Shown piece by piece: positions 47,995 through 60,954 of a stretch of 64,000 nt of DNA. The notes below the pieces were generated by a model. It saw nothing but the letters and a program-made list of their open reading frames with translations. It had not been told where the DNA came from and ran no database searches. The stretch lies in NCBI GenBank assembly GCA_026413225.1, contig CM048552.1:211929553-211993552 (forward strand), written 5' to 3'. This DNA is from Otis tarda. Lineage: Eukaryota; Chordata; Aves; Otidiformes; Otididae. The position numbers were made by a program, and so were the translations under genes. The stretch's first letter is position 1; each line of letters begins with the position of its first letter.

Positions 47995-48175
47995 GGATCC
48001 AGTGCTCTGAGAAGAGGACCAGCAGCCTGGAACTCCTGAATTCTGGCTGATGTGCTAATTCTGACCCTGCCCAGGCTCGTGCTTCAGCTGCTCACCATGT
48101 AAAACTGAGGAGAGCGACATTTCCCCGGATGCTGCCAGGGTGGTAGAACTGCTGGGAAAATGCATGAAGCATTAA
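47995..48175 (+). mobile_element. Possible ancient MIR/L3-like repeat
   Basis: The order of weak matches resembles the old tetrapod SINE/LINE tail found in reptiles: CCTGGAACTCCTGAATTCTG (like the GGACTCCTGGGTTCTA word), then CTGACCCTGCCC, GTAAAACTGAGGAGAGCGAC (like GTAAAATGGGGATAATGAC) and AAATGCATGAAGC near the end. Each match is weak and the middle is missing, so it may be coincidence. Confidence 0.3.
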
Positions 48176-51100
48176 TTAGTAATCGCAGATAATGGTAGAA
48201 AGCACAAAATTGATAATGGTGATCATAATGATGAGTTCACGAAGCCAAAGTGAGCAGCCATTCCTCAGGCAAACCTCTCCTTTGAGTAAGGACTCAGCTG
48301 AGTAAAAGTCTACAGCTTTTACTTCAGCAATAAAAATGTTGAGTGGAAAGGGTGCTGATTTTCCAAGGATATGTGCTATGTTCCAACAGAGTGAACTTTT
48401 CAGAGCCAGTAAAATTGTTGCAGGCTCTGTATGACAATATCAGCTGCAATTACTGTGCAGCGCTTGTCTGGAATGATTTGGCCTCCATTATTCTAGTGAA
48501 AACTGGAGAAAAATGGAGGAAAAGCATCTGCATTCCATATTTGATAACACAGAGTTAATTTAATAAATTGTGAGGCTGTCCATCATACAGTTTTGGAACC
48601 AGATACGGCTGTAACTAAATCCACTCAGGAACATTAGCGCTGATTTTTGAGATGACAGTTTAGCCAGTTTTCCAAAAGGATGTGGAACCATCTTCACTAA
48701 AGAGTTAGGTGGTGTCAAAATGGGTGCGTGTTACATGCCACTGCACATACACCGGGGGAGAATACAGCATTGTAATGCCCGTCTGAGCTGGTACTTCTGC
48801 ATAATACAGGCAATTCAGGTGGAGAGGAAAAAAAAGATTATTCTGGGAAGGTTTTCATCTTTTAATAGCATTTTTATTTCCCATTCCTCTGAATTACAAT
48901 GCAAGGCATTATAAAGGAACGGACAATCAAGGTCTCTCAAATAATAAATTAACCTTTTTGTAAATTACATTGGCAGCACTTGCTGAAATGTCTAATAGAA
49001 ACGCTTCTCTGGAAAGCGCCTTGTGGATTCACCTCTGCCTGATAGTGGTGATTTATTCAGAGCAATCTGGTGTAAGTGGAGCAAAATAGTAGGCTGAGGA
49101 ATCAGCTGGAATCAGCACATCTGAGACAGAGATATTGGCCAAAAATCTGCTCGGTAGAAGCAAGAAACATCTGAGAGCCTGAAAGCAGCATCTATGGAGT
49201 CAGAGAGAAGGTGTCTTCCAGCATCTGTTCCTGCTGAGCTCAGGCAAGCTCGGCCGTGCAGGGCCACTGAGAAATCAAAAGGAAAAAACAAAATCAGCTG
49301 TCAGTGAGAGGAAAGCATCGCTGTTAAGCAGCACATCACCCAACAAGCAACAGGAAACACATGTAGAGCATCCTTGAGAGGATGTAAGGTTTTCTCTCAC
49401 TTTTATCTTCTGCAAGAGATGCTGCTTAAGTTTAAGAAAAGGACCGTTGTTCCTCCTGCCCCCTCTCCTATCCGTAAAGGAAACTACTTTAAGTACATTC
49501 TTCCATCAAAGCGAAGCGAGCTGCCGGTTTATTTTATATCTAAGGGGCTGCGGGCACATGCAGCTCTGTGCAATATAGATCAAAAGGCAGGCTCCCTTCC
49601 TGCAGTGGCCTAAGGTACAACCCAGCCCCATACGGTCCCTGGGAGGGCAGTTCACACGCGAGGAGGACACCAACAGAGGAGCATGTCACAGTAGAACTGA
49701 GCTGAGAGAGGAGGGAAGAAATTACAGGGCACAGGAGCAAGCATGGGACTGGGAGCCCTCCTTGTGAGAGGTGGCAAGAATGACTCTTCCGTAGCTCAGG
49801 GTGAAAAAGCCTTTGTGTTTAGCTTGTTCTTGGCAAAGGAAAAAAGGAAGAGCCTGAGTAACTCAGATTTGCTTCCCTTTTGCTGACTATTTTAGGCTAA
49901 CTTAAACTCCATCAACTTCCAGTTCAGAGGGGATGCACAAGTGTGATCCACTTCCAGTCTCAAAGCCAATGACATTACTTACGCTTGCTTTGCTAATGTC
50001 TGGAAAAGTCTAAATTGGTTTCATGTAAATATTAACGGGTCGGGAGACTGTGCAGACTATCATGGGACGTGATCCGTTCTGGCTTAAGCTTTCTTCTAGA
50101 TCCTTAGCGCCTGAGTTACTTGGCTTAAAACTCCCCCAGGTACAATTAGATCTTCAGGGCTCTGAATGAGAAAACATGGGTTTAGTGTCCCAGCTGCCCT
50201 TTTCTGAACTTCTCCTTAGGCTATGTCCAGCAAAAGAGGCTGAAAGTTTAGGAATGTACTTTGCAGAATCAGGACCCTTTGACTGTTAATGGGACTCAGC
50301 TGCTCCACAGAAGCGCTCAGTTACTACAAGTGGTGTCCTCCCTAGTTGCATGAGTATGAGCATCTTAGCCCTTCCCGTGTTTCACAGAGGGGCTTCTGAG
50401 TACTTCCACCTTCTGGTAACCCTCTACAGATAATTAGTTAGTAGCTTCTTCCTTCCCAGATTCACAACTCTTTCCTTCTGCTTACTCCACACAGAAAAAG
50501 AAATACAGTGGCGTATGAGAACCATGGGGGGGAGGAAAATCACACCTTCACCGTTGCTGTTATTGATCTCCGTCCTGCAAAATAACAGCAGAGCTTTGCG
50601 TGCTCTGCAAGTGGTTTTTTGCCTTCAGCTCTGTGTTACGTTACAAGCTTACAAACTCTTGCTTGACAGACGCTCTGTCAGGTGATCAGTGCCTTTTTTG
50701 ATTACCTTCTTGTTGCCACCATCCCTTTTTTGACGCTTTATTTCTTGCTTTCAGCTCTTACGTAGCGCCTCGGAGTGTCGTGAAGCTTGTAGGTCTCAGT
50801 TGAGTAGAGTTTAGAAAAGGTGCAGTCACTCAATTCAGGTAGGAGGCAAAAAGGGCATTTATGAGTCCCTGCCACATTGTGTTAGTGGTTGTTTGTTTTT
50901 TTTTCCCTTCTGAATTTGGTCTCATGAATGACTTTAGGTTGACAGCTCTACTTGATTGAAGACTTAACGCTTGTCCCCAGCATAGGTTCAGGTTATGCTG
51001 CAGTGCTGCAAAGTGTCTTCCTCTAAACATCCAGCTGGACACGGGACTTGAAGTACTTCGGTGAGGGTTCAATCAGTCCGTGCAGAAGGATGCCAAGAAG

Positions 51101-53350
51101 ACAGGAGGTTGCCATCTCCATCCTAGCCAAATCCAGCCCAGCCAGATAGGCAGGGCATCACCTGGGGAGACGGACACGTGAGGTGAATTCCCTCTGTCTG
51201 AGCTTTCTATGAGCTGGAAGAATTCCCCTCTCTGAGCAGGCGTAGTAGTGTGCTTGGTGAGATTTCACTTTTTCATCCAGCCTATGTGCAGATCTAATCT
51301 GTTTGCTTTATAGGGCTTAATAAAAAGCAAACAGAGCCTGAGCCTGGATCTGGAACTGGAAGGAGGGATGTGCGGGGGTGAAATTATTTTGCACTCTCTG
51401 TGCCCAGAGGTTTTTTGTTTGCTAGTTTCAGTAAAACAGTGATGATGTTTTCAGATGGGTAATGATACGTTCCTTAAACCTTCAGCAGCTAGAGGTCACC
51501 GACAGCTTTATCAGTGCCCCCTTAATCTTTTTACATTTTTCCCCAAAAAAATTATGAACAGTCTCATTTCCAATGAAGTGAGCCAAGGGGATGAGCATGT
51601 CCCAGTGTTGGAGTTTATCTCCCTGCCTGCCTTTTCGGATAACTCCTAACAGATCAAGCACTGCTCCCAGTTCTTAAATCCCCTTCAGCTTCAGTCAGTA
51701 ATGCTTGTACACGAATCTATGGCACATCATTCCCTAATTGTACCTGCAGCTTTCTGCCAGCGTTTGTTGGAGCTGCAGCGCTTCCAAGAAACCTGAAGTC
51801 AGACCCATCGTTTCAAATCTACATGTTATTTGCCATGACCTTTTTTCTTTCTGCAAGTGTCTGAAACAATTCTTACATAATAACCCTGCTTCCCAAGCCG
51901 TAATGGCAGGCAAAATTATTATTTCAGGATTTTTCTTTCAAAGATGGAAGGCATCTCTAATAAAGGGGAAATTAGGGACACATCTCAAAGATAATTAAAT
52001 AATAAGAAGCCTGTAAAGGTCAGATACTTGGCTGTAAAAACTTCCACAGCTGCTCTTTCCATACAGGGTGTATCTCTTCATTGATGCTCTCTGAGAAAAA
52101 GCTAGCAGTAGAAAATCAGTGTGTGAAGGTAGCTTAGCTTTAAAGCAAAGATGGAATAATTTATTTAATGCTATACTTGAGCTTTTTCTTCTTTTTTTTT
52201 TTTAATTTTGGTTTGTGTATGTGCACCTCTTTCAACAGATCTTATGATTACAAGTGATAATTTGGGTGGGAAGAGCCGACAAGCAGACACATTTTCATTT
52301 ATATTGTACAAAAGAAATTAAGCCGTGTTTGTAAAGACTGCTTGGATGCCAGTAAGTGATCATCTCAGTAGAAGTTAGGTGTCTGAATATCTTTAATGAT
52401 CCAGATTTTGTCTTCGTGCTTTAAAGTGGTAGAAGAATAAAGGCAGATTTGTTGTTTTGAAAACCTTTGCCTGTGTCTGTGCTTACATGGACTGGTAGCC
52501 TGGAACTGGCTTGTCAGTGCGCTGTTTGCAGGCAGGCAAGTTCTCCTCATCTGACAGAGCTTGTACAGAAGGTTTATTGATTGGGGTAATTACTTCAGTT
52601 TTAGGGTCAAGAAAAGGTTTATTTGATACTGAAGTTAAAGCCTTTTTCATTCTTTTTGGGTTTTTTTTCTGTCCCTTTTTTTCAGTTCATTTTTTTTTTT
52701 TCAGAACAGCAGAATTCTACCTTAATAACACAGCATATCTGATGGCTTCGGGAGAAATGTGCAGAGCAGTGCATATGGTTTTTGTTTTTACACTTTTCTA
52801 TATAGCTCCTTCCACGCGCCCCAGACTGCGGGCTAATGTAAGCACAGCTTGTTTTATTCCGGCGTCGCGTTACCGAGCTGCGAGCACAGCTCTGCGCAGG
52901 CTTTGCTCTCCGTGAACGCTCCCCTGCTAAAGCACAGAAATAAGGTTGTGGGAGGTACTCATCCACAAACAAAAGGAGAAGCCTTTCTGCACTAGAACAA
53001 GACTGAATTTTCCAAGGGCTGCATTAAAGTGTATGTAATTGCATGCATTTAATTGAGCAGAAAAGAAAACAGAAGCCAATAATGTCGGCACCTCAGGAGT
53101 TACTGGGCCAATTTCCACTTTCGCTTGGGGCCGAATGGAAGGACACAGTCTGTACAGTATCTCCTGGGATACTTTCACTTTTTAAATTATGATAGCAGGT
53201 CTGTGTGTTAGGTGTGCGACTGCTCTCTTTATCTAAGTACTACAACAGCCTCAGAAAAAGAATTAAATTATGTTAAAGTGATTTCTAGAGAGCTGGAGGC
53301 TCTGAAAAGGAACGTGACTTGACCACGTTTGTGGAGCGCGTTTGCTAGAG

Positions 53351-53569
53351 GTAAAATTTTTTACAATGAGGATGGCAGAACACTGACCCAGGTTGCCCAG
53401 AGAGGTGGTGGATGCCCCATCCCTGGAAACATTCCAGGCCAGGTTGGACAGGGCTCTGAGCAACCTGATCTGGTTGGAGATGTCCCTGCTCCTTGCAGGG
53501 GGATTGGACTGGATGGCCTTCAAAGGTCCCTTCCAGCCCAAACAACTCTATGATTCTGTGATTCTATGA
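53351..53569 (+). mobile_element. CR1 LINE 3' end
   Basis: It starts at the AAAATTTTTTACAATGAGG word in the end of ORF2 and continues through TGCCCAGAGAGGTGGTGGAT to the tail ATGATTCTGTGATTCTATGA. Main subfamily, strongly 5'-truncated. Confidence 0.94.
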
Positions 53570-56500
53570 AAAACAGAGCCGTGAGTTCTGCTTTTTCTGT
53601 AGCCCTGATCGAAGATCACTGAGAGCTGGATGGATTTGCTTAGCACAGGCATCTGGCAGCACCCGAGATGGCCCAGGGAACTGAGAGCATCTCAACAGGG
53701 CAGCAGATCTGATATAAAACCTAGAGAAGGCTAAGACCCTTCTGTAGCAGTGGCTGGAGACCACGCATCATGCTTGAGAGCATGTTCCTAGGACCAGGCA
53801 CCTACCTACTGGGACCTCAGACATCAGCCATCCCAGCCTGTACGTCCTTATTTACCTTATTTACCTTACCTACTTGCCAAATACTTTGTGTAAAATGAAA
53901 CTCAGTCTTTAATGCACCCAAAGTGATAACATTGCCAAGGTTTCACAGCATTTGTTTGACCAAATGAGCTAACATATGAGGTCCTCTCTGTGTCTGTATG
54001 CAAGAATGGTTTGCTTTTTTTTTTTTTCCCCTAGAATACACCGACTTACAACATCATTTAAATTGAAATGCAAAGCTGGCTTTAGCCTTGCCCTGAGCTA
54101 CAAGAGCAGAAATTGTAATGTACTGAACGTGAAGGAACTTCCCGCTTGCTACTGCAGCTCCAGAAGTTGAACCCTGAAGGCTGAATAATAGTTGTTTCCT
54201 CTATTAGTTTGTAACAATTTATGAGAGTAGGAAGGAACAAAAAAAAAAAAAAAAAAAATTGTTGCAATCCCTTGGGCAAATTGGGGATATGAGAGTTTCA
54301 TTTACTGGAGCGAAATTCAGGTTTAAAAATAGTCCAGCTGCAAAAAAGGAAAAACTAGGGAAAAAAAAGAAACGTTTGCAAGGTGTCTTTCTAGATCTCC
54401 ACAGCCTCGTCATCTGTGTGTTACAAGTATGGATTTAAAGTGTTATTGTGCTTAGAAGCTGCATTGCAGAAGGAAGAAGGCTTCAGCCCAACAGCTACTC
54501 CTTGTTTAAAATAATTCACTGATTTATTTTTTTTTCCCCAGCTAACTTCTAACCTGTGATCACATTTCAAGTGACTTAGAACAAAGGGTTTTTATAGATG
54601 GCCAATGTACGATTCCTCCAGAACAGTGTTCCCTGGGCTCTTTCAAGCTTTTATCACTGCTCACATTCTCAGGGAAGAAACAATGTTCCCTGTATATCCT
54701 CATGAACAGCAGAAATACATTAGCAGGATTTTCTAAAAGTTGCCTTCATTCTGGTCCCAGTGAAGTCAAAGGAGATTTTACCATTAATTTAAATAGTAAT
54801 GTACACAGAACAGTGCCCAAGTGCCTTTGAAATCGCACTGCACCTTATGCTTACAACCATCTGATAGCTTTAGGTTATAAGGCATTCTGCACTGGAAAGA
54901 TTTCTTCTTAAAAAGGAAGCAGTGAGAGAAAGGAATGAAGCAGTGAGATAAAGTTCTTTCTTGAAGGGCAAACCAAACTTAGACCAAATGTGGCGTGAGC
55001 TTCTGAAATGGCCAGGCTTGTTCTTTATTTGCTCCCCAAACTATTCCCACTTAGTCGTTGTTTCTGTAGAACAGAAGTTCAAAAATAGTGTACAAAAACA
55101 CCGGGTTTTGTAGGGTTTTCAACTGGGCTTGGGGTCAAATGTGCTTGAAATAGCATGAGAAGACCTGACATTGTGGTGAGAGCCATTCAAGTACCTGGGT
55201 AGATATCTCAAGCCAGATCTAGAAGCAAAAGTACATCTTCAGGGAAAATGTGCTCACATGATGTACTGTCAAATTTGGCAAACTCAGCAGCTCTTGATGG
55301 TTTCAATAAGCAACCCAAACTGATCCTGAATGCCAAACCTTTTGTGTTTCACTGTCACCTTTTAAAATGACCCAGCCTCTGGAGTCGCTGTTGGCTGGAG
55401 TGAGTGTTCGCTGTCAGCACACCGATGGAGATGTGAGGCATCTGCCCTTGCAAATGGCTTTCTTTTTAAAAAAATTCTTACAGAGAAAGAGTAGGGGGAA
55501 AAATAATATGCAATTGGATACTGTGATTACTGTACTTCACTCTGACTTCCCAGAATCAGGAGTGATTTAAGGAGCTGTTTAAAGAATTGCCTGCCTGTTG
55601 CCCTTTTCCTAATTTAGCATCCCTGTACCTGCATGGGAAGGTTAGAGTTCCACGGGGATATGAGAGCGAACAGGGTTGTATGCATGGATCTTTAATTAAA
55701 ATGGACCTCCCAGGCTTCAGGAAAAGAAAAAAAAAATCAAAACCTGGCACGTCATCAAGTGGCATTAGCAGTATCAGCACCACGCGAGGTGCCCTACAGA
55801 AGAGGAAGCTGTGAAAGAGCACTCAGAAATAATGACTGAGGCTCCGTGATGCTGTCAAGACGTTCACATCCCTGGCTGCCAGGTGTAGATTACTTGAGCT
55901 AGAAATGTAAAAGCCTTATAAAGCACAAATGAAGCAGCAAAACTGAAATATCAGCAGGTGAGGATGTACCATACGAAGCAGTCAGTCCTTTCAAACTTCA
56001 ACTGGGGAAGGAAAAAGAGGAGCAAGAGAATACCAGACCCAGCATTTCCACATTGCCTTTGTTTCCAGGGCATTTTTTTCCCCTTTCTTTTTGTTGGCTC
56101 ATAATGTCAAATCTGATGTTTCGAGATATCTGAAACCCGCTTTATCCCCTCTCACCTCCGCGTCTCCCTCGGCATTGTTATCTCCATTACAAGGGCAGGT
56201 GACAGTTCTCTAGGCTCAGAATCCAACCTGCCCTGCAGTGAAATTCAATCAAGTAGCATCATTTCTTTGAAAAATAAACAAGACTGCAAGCTCTGCAACT
56301 GGGAAGTAAATTAAATGTGTTCACAGAGCTTCAGAATCTTCTTTGCCTTTCATGTTATACTGCCTGACTTCCTATTAAAATTATTGCTAACGTAGCCGGG
56401 GCAGTGACAGGGAGCTTTTTTCTGAAAGAGAGATGTTATTGCAATGAGCTTGTAGGTGACAGCTTTATCCTGGACGGGCAGATCTCGCAGAAAGAATGTG

Positions 56501-57340
56501 TGGCTTGCTGAGGTTGCTCTGGTGCAGCAGCAGAGAGTAAGGTGGAATTACTTCACTCTCCCATGGGATGTAATTCATTGTAGGGTTAGAGGGATGCTGC
56601 GCACTCCTCATGGCCCTTTTGCACTGGTGTGCCTCACACAGAGGATTTCAAGGTGAGATATGAACTGTGGAATCTACCTACCTGCTCCCTCCCTCACAGC
56701 AAAGCATCTTCTTCAGCCAGGGGAGCATGGCCGGGCAGAAAATAGGTCAGTGGACAGCCAGGAACAATTTATTTCTGTGTGACAATGAATATAGGTATTT
56801 ATTTGATGCAGTAAACAGATCTCCTCTAAATATTTTATTTTACTTCCAGTATTTTTTTAATAGACTTACTTAAAAAAAAAATAATGCATCTGTGTATACA
56901 GAGGGTTGACATTTATAAGGAAAAGGTAGAGCATTTTATTACACCAATCAGTATATATACTGTATCTCCCTGGGTTGGTAGATTGGAAGACGTGGCAATT
57001 TACTTCATGCTCAGCAGCGTCATACATCTTCCCATCAGCACAGAGATTCTGAGGCCATTTCTTGTGTAGAGGTGGAGCAGACCACTAGCTAAAGAGGCCA
57101 AACAGTGAGGTTACCTAAAAAACCTCTACTCTTTTCTTTGCATCTCACTTCTGATATTGAACATTCTCATTGGTGAAACAAGTTTCATTTTCTTTGAACC
57201 TTCGTTCCAGAACCTGAGATTAGCACTGATTCGTTAAAGTATCATTATTCTGCTGTAGCGCTATTCCTACGTGTTTCTGACACCAAACACTGACAGTTCC
57301 AGAATAACGCTTTGAGGTTATCGGATGAAATAGTTACATT

Positions 57341-57588
57341 TAGAATCATAGTCATAGAATGGTTTGGGTTGGAAGGGACCTTCAAAGCCCATCCAGTCCA
57401 AACCCCCTGCAAGGAGCAGGGACATCTCCAACCACATCAGGTTGCTCTGAGCCCCGTCCAACCTGGCCTGGAATGTTTCCAGGGATGGGGCATCCACCAC
57501 CTCTCTGGGCAACCTGTCCCACTGTTCCACCACCCTCAGTGTAAAAAAATTTTTCCTAATATCTAATCTAAATCTACCTCCCTCTGTC
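57341..57588 (-). mobile_element. CR1 LINE 3' end
   Basis: The tail complement (TAGAATCATAGTCATAGAAT) has a small gap in the 8-base units. The 3' end and the ORF2-end part follow (minus-strand MVEQWDRLPREVVDAPSLET) to the 5' break after CTACCTCCCTCTGTC. Main subfamily. Confidence 0.94.
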
Positions 57589-60014
57589 TGAACTCATACA
57601 GCCACACTGCCCTGAATGGCATTTAATCAGTTCTTAGAAAGCAGTCCTGGTGCTTATTAACTCCCAGGAAAGCTACTGCCTTCAATTCCCAGCAAGATAA
57701 CTGGTTTTTCTTTGCCAATAGATAGTTGCCTCTAAATGCCTAGGGAATGATGATGCTTGGTGGCAAGTGTAGGCTATAAAATATTTATCTGTAACACACA
57801 ATTGTGTTACTGCAGCCTCTAATAGGATTTGGTGTCAGGCAAACATCTGCCTTGGCCTCTGGCCCAAAGATAGAGAAACAGGCTATTAAGTTGAACGTTG
57901 CATAGTAAATAAATAAAGTGGAAATACTGTTAAAGTAGCTGTACCGCTGACCAACGAACATGGTGAGTATGTAAAAGAGAAGTCCGTCAAGCATCTAACA
58001 ATTTGTCTGCCTCCTTAATATGTTTATTGCATTTCATCTGGATAAAGGTAATTCACATCGGGAATTGTAAGCCAGGTTGACAGATCTTTACGGAGCTCAC
58101 CACAGTCGAGTTGGCTTTCACGGGGCTCTCCATCAGCAGCAAAGTGGTCCCCTGAGCAGACCACGAGCCTGGGAGCTTTGTGGCTGTCACATGAGCCAGT
58201 TTACGATATGAAGCAAATGGTGTATTTGCCTAAGCCTCAGATTACGAGCCTAAAAAAATGGGAATGGTAACAATTAGCAATTTCCTATTGAACTCAGTGG
58301 TATCCTTAAATGCAAGATAGTGTAGTGTGAAGTCTTCTGGGGTATGGGCAGGATCGTGCCAGTTGATAACGTCTCTCAGAGTAAGGAGTGATTGCAGTAG
58401 GAAAACGAGCAACGAGATAAAGATTTCAGCCAAGTTTCCCTCAAAATCTACCAACTGTGAGATTACTCATACTGAAAAAAGTCCCCTTGAGAAAAAAGGC
58501 AAAAGTCCCAAGGTATCCTCAGCAGCTGTAAGTCAACATGGTGCATGAAGTAAAGCTGGTTTGCTCCAGACCATGATCTGTTTCTTCCTCTGCTTTGATA
58601 ATTAAAGCTTTTGAGTGGGAAGGACCTTAAAGAGTACTTCAGAAGAAGAGTTTTGCTCTTGGAGAAGTCTAGGCTTTCACACTTAATGAATACTTTCCAT
58701 CTCTCGATTTTTATGAATCTAGAAGCACTTCTGTACATCCTCCTTTTCCTGAGCGAGGCAGGCTGGACTAGGGTGGGGAGTAAGACCTCAGACCAGGCAT
58801 TTCTGTATTGTTCTCCAAAATGAGACAGTGGGGATCTGAAGGCAGTGTGTCTCATTATGTCATTTACTCCTTCTCTCAGAGGAGAACTGGATGTTTACAA
58901 TGTTTATTTGGGAAATTACTTGTTTTTTCAGTTGCTAATTAGATTTTGAAGCTGGCAGGACAATTGCTTCCATATGCAAGCTTCTGCAATCCTAATTTGA
59001 AGCCACACCACCTTAAGTTTTACAGGTCTGTTCCCAGTGTGAGTTCTTTGTTTTTGGGAGGTTTGCTCCTCCTGCCATTGGTTGTTGGAAAGTGATATGG
59101 GAGCTGCATTTTCAATGTTTTCTCTGAACATAATAGCAAAACCATATGAAAGCATCATGCATCATTGGCTGACCCTCCAATTAATAATCTTTGCCCTTAC
59201 CAGCTGGTGTCAATCAGATCACGTCAGAAATCTGGAAGCCAAGAGAAAGCTGTGGGAGTCAGACTGAAAGCAGAGAACATCTATCTCTTTCCAAAAAGAA
59301 TTGTCTGTAGTCTCACAGAGAACTTTAACAATTAAATACAACACAACAAAACAAAACATTGTCATGATTCTCTCAAGTAGTTCCCATGGCACTAGTCTTA
59401 AAACACCATATGGAATTTTGTATATGTTGGAAAATATCGTTTTAATTATGTGTAACTGCTGACAGAATAAGCTGTAGAATGGAGACTAGAATCTAGCCAT
59501 GACTGCAGTGACCTAGTTTTATTTATTAATTGACCGTTTGTCACCTCTGTAGCGATGTTGACCATGGACGTACTTAAAAGACAGAACGTTGCTTTGGGCT
59601 ACTCACTTAGGGGCTCCCTGAACATCAGAATTTACTCTCCTTTCATCTAAGGCCATTAGATATTAGTTTGGCTAAGTCCTCCCTTCTGAAAATTCATCCA
59701 TTTGATTCTTCATTCTTCCTAGGGTTGCCCCATCATGACTTCCTGATTTCTTATGCCAAGTCACTCACCTCCTCCTGTTTAGTTTGAAATTTAGGTGTTA
59801 GAGCAGTGTGCATGGATGTATTACGTGTACATTTCAGAAGGGCCGGAAAATAGACTCAGCTGTCCAGCTGGCACAGCCTGTGACCACTGAAATGAAAATC
59901 AGTCCTGGGATGAAGACAGAGGTTTTTATGGGAAGTCTTAAGTGAGTGTGACTTGCAAGTGCCTGCAATCTTCAAAGTAAAATGAAATTCCAGGTTGTGA
60001 TTGTACCTAAGAAT

Positions 60015-60409
60015 ATCATAGAATCATAGAATGGTTTGGGTTGGAAGGGACCTTCAAAGCCCATCCAGTCCAACCCCCCTGCAAGGAGCAGGGACATCCC
60101 CAACCAGATCAGGTTGCTCAGAGCCTCATCCAGCCTGGCCTTGAATGTTTCCAGGGATGAGGCATCCACCACCTCTCTGGGCAACCTGGGTCAGTGCTCT
60201 ACAACTCGCATTGTAAAAAATTTTTTCCTAATATCCAATCTAAATCTACCTCCCTCTATTTTAAAACCATTGCCCCTCATCCTATCACAACAGGCCCTAT
60301 TGAAGAGTCTCTCCCCATCTTTCTTGTAGGCCCCCTTGAGGTACTGGAAGATCGCTCTCAGGTCTCCCCAGAGCCTCCTCTTCTCCAGGCTCCTCCTCTT
60401 CTCCAGGCT
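60015..60409 (-). mobile_element. CR1 LINE 3' end, left arm of an inverted pair
   Basis: Well-preserved main-subfamily copy with its 3' tail at the left (ATCATAGAATCATAGAATGG). It extends back to the CTCCTCTTCTCCAGGCT segment, which is tandemly duplicated (18 bases, 60374-60391 and 60392-60409, exact). It faces the copy at 60630-60954. Confidence 0.95.
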
Positions 60410-60629
60410 TATATATAAGTAGGACCATGCTCAGTATTGCACACGCAACTCTCAGACTTATTGCTCACAAGCCTAAGTCGCAAGTCTTGTTTGTTCACAT
60501 CGGCTCTGGATTTCATGAGAAAAAAAGCAGGTTCATTTACTACTCTCTTTATGCAAATACTTTTTGAGCTGTTTGGGAGCAGCTTTGAGGCAAAGATGTA
60601 CTGCATGAATCTTCATCCAGTATCTCAAG

Positions 60630-60954
60630 AGGGCCTACAGGAAAGATGGGGAGAGGCTGTTCAGTAGGGCCTGTTGCGATAGGACGAGGGGCGATGGTTT
60701 TAAAATAGAGGGAGGTAGATTTAGATTGGATATTAGGAAAAAAATTTTTACACTGAGGTTTGTAGAACACTGTCCCAGGTTGCCCGGAGAGGTGGTGGAT
60801 GCCCCATCCCTGGAAACATTCCAGGCCAGGTTGGATGAGGCTCTGAGCAACCTGATGTGGTTGGAGATGTCCCTGCTCCTTGCAGGGGGGTTGGACTGGA
60901 TGGGCTTTGAAGGGCCCTTCAACCCAAACCATTCTATGAGTCTATGATTCTATG
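60630..60954 (+). mobile_element. CR1 LINE 3' end, right arm of an inverted pair
   Basis: The plus-strand sequence starts at GGGCCTACAGGAAAGATGGG, includes the ORF2-end word VDAPSLETFQARLDEALSNL and ends with the tail ATTCTATGAGTCTATGATTC. It is very similar to the reverse complement of 60015-60350, with a spacer of about 220 bases between the two elements. Confidence 0.95.
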
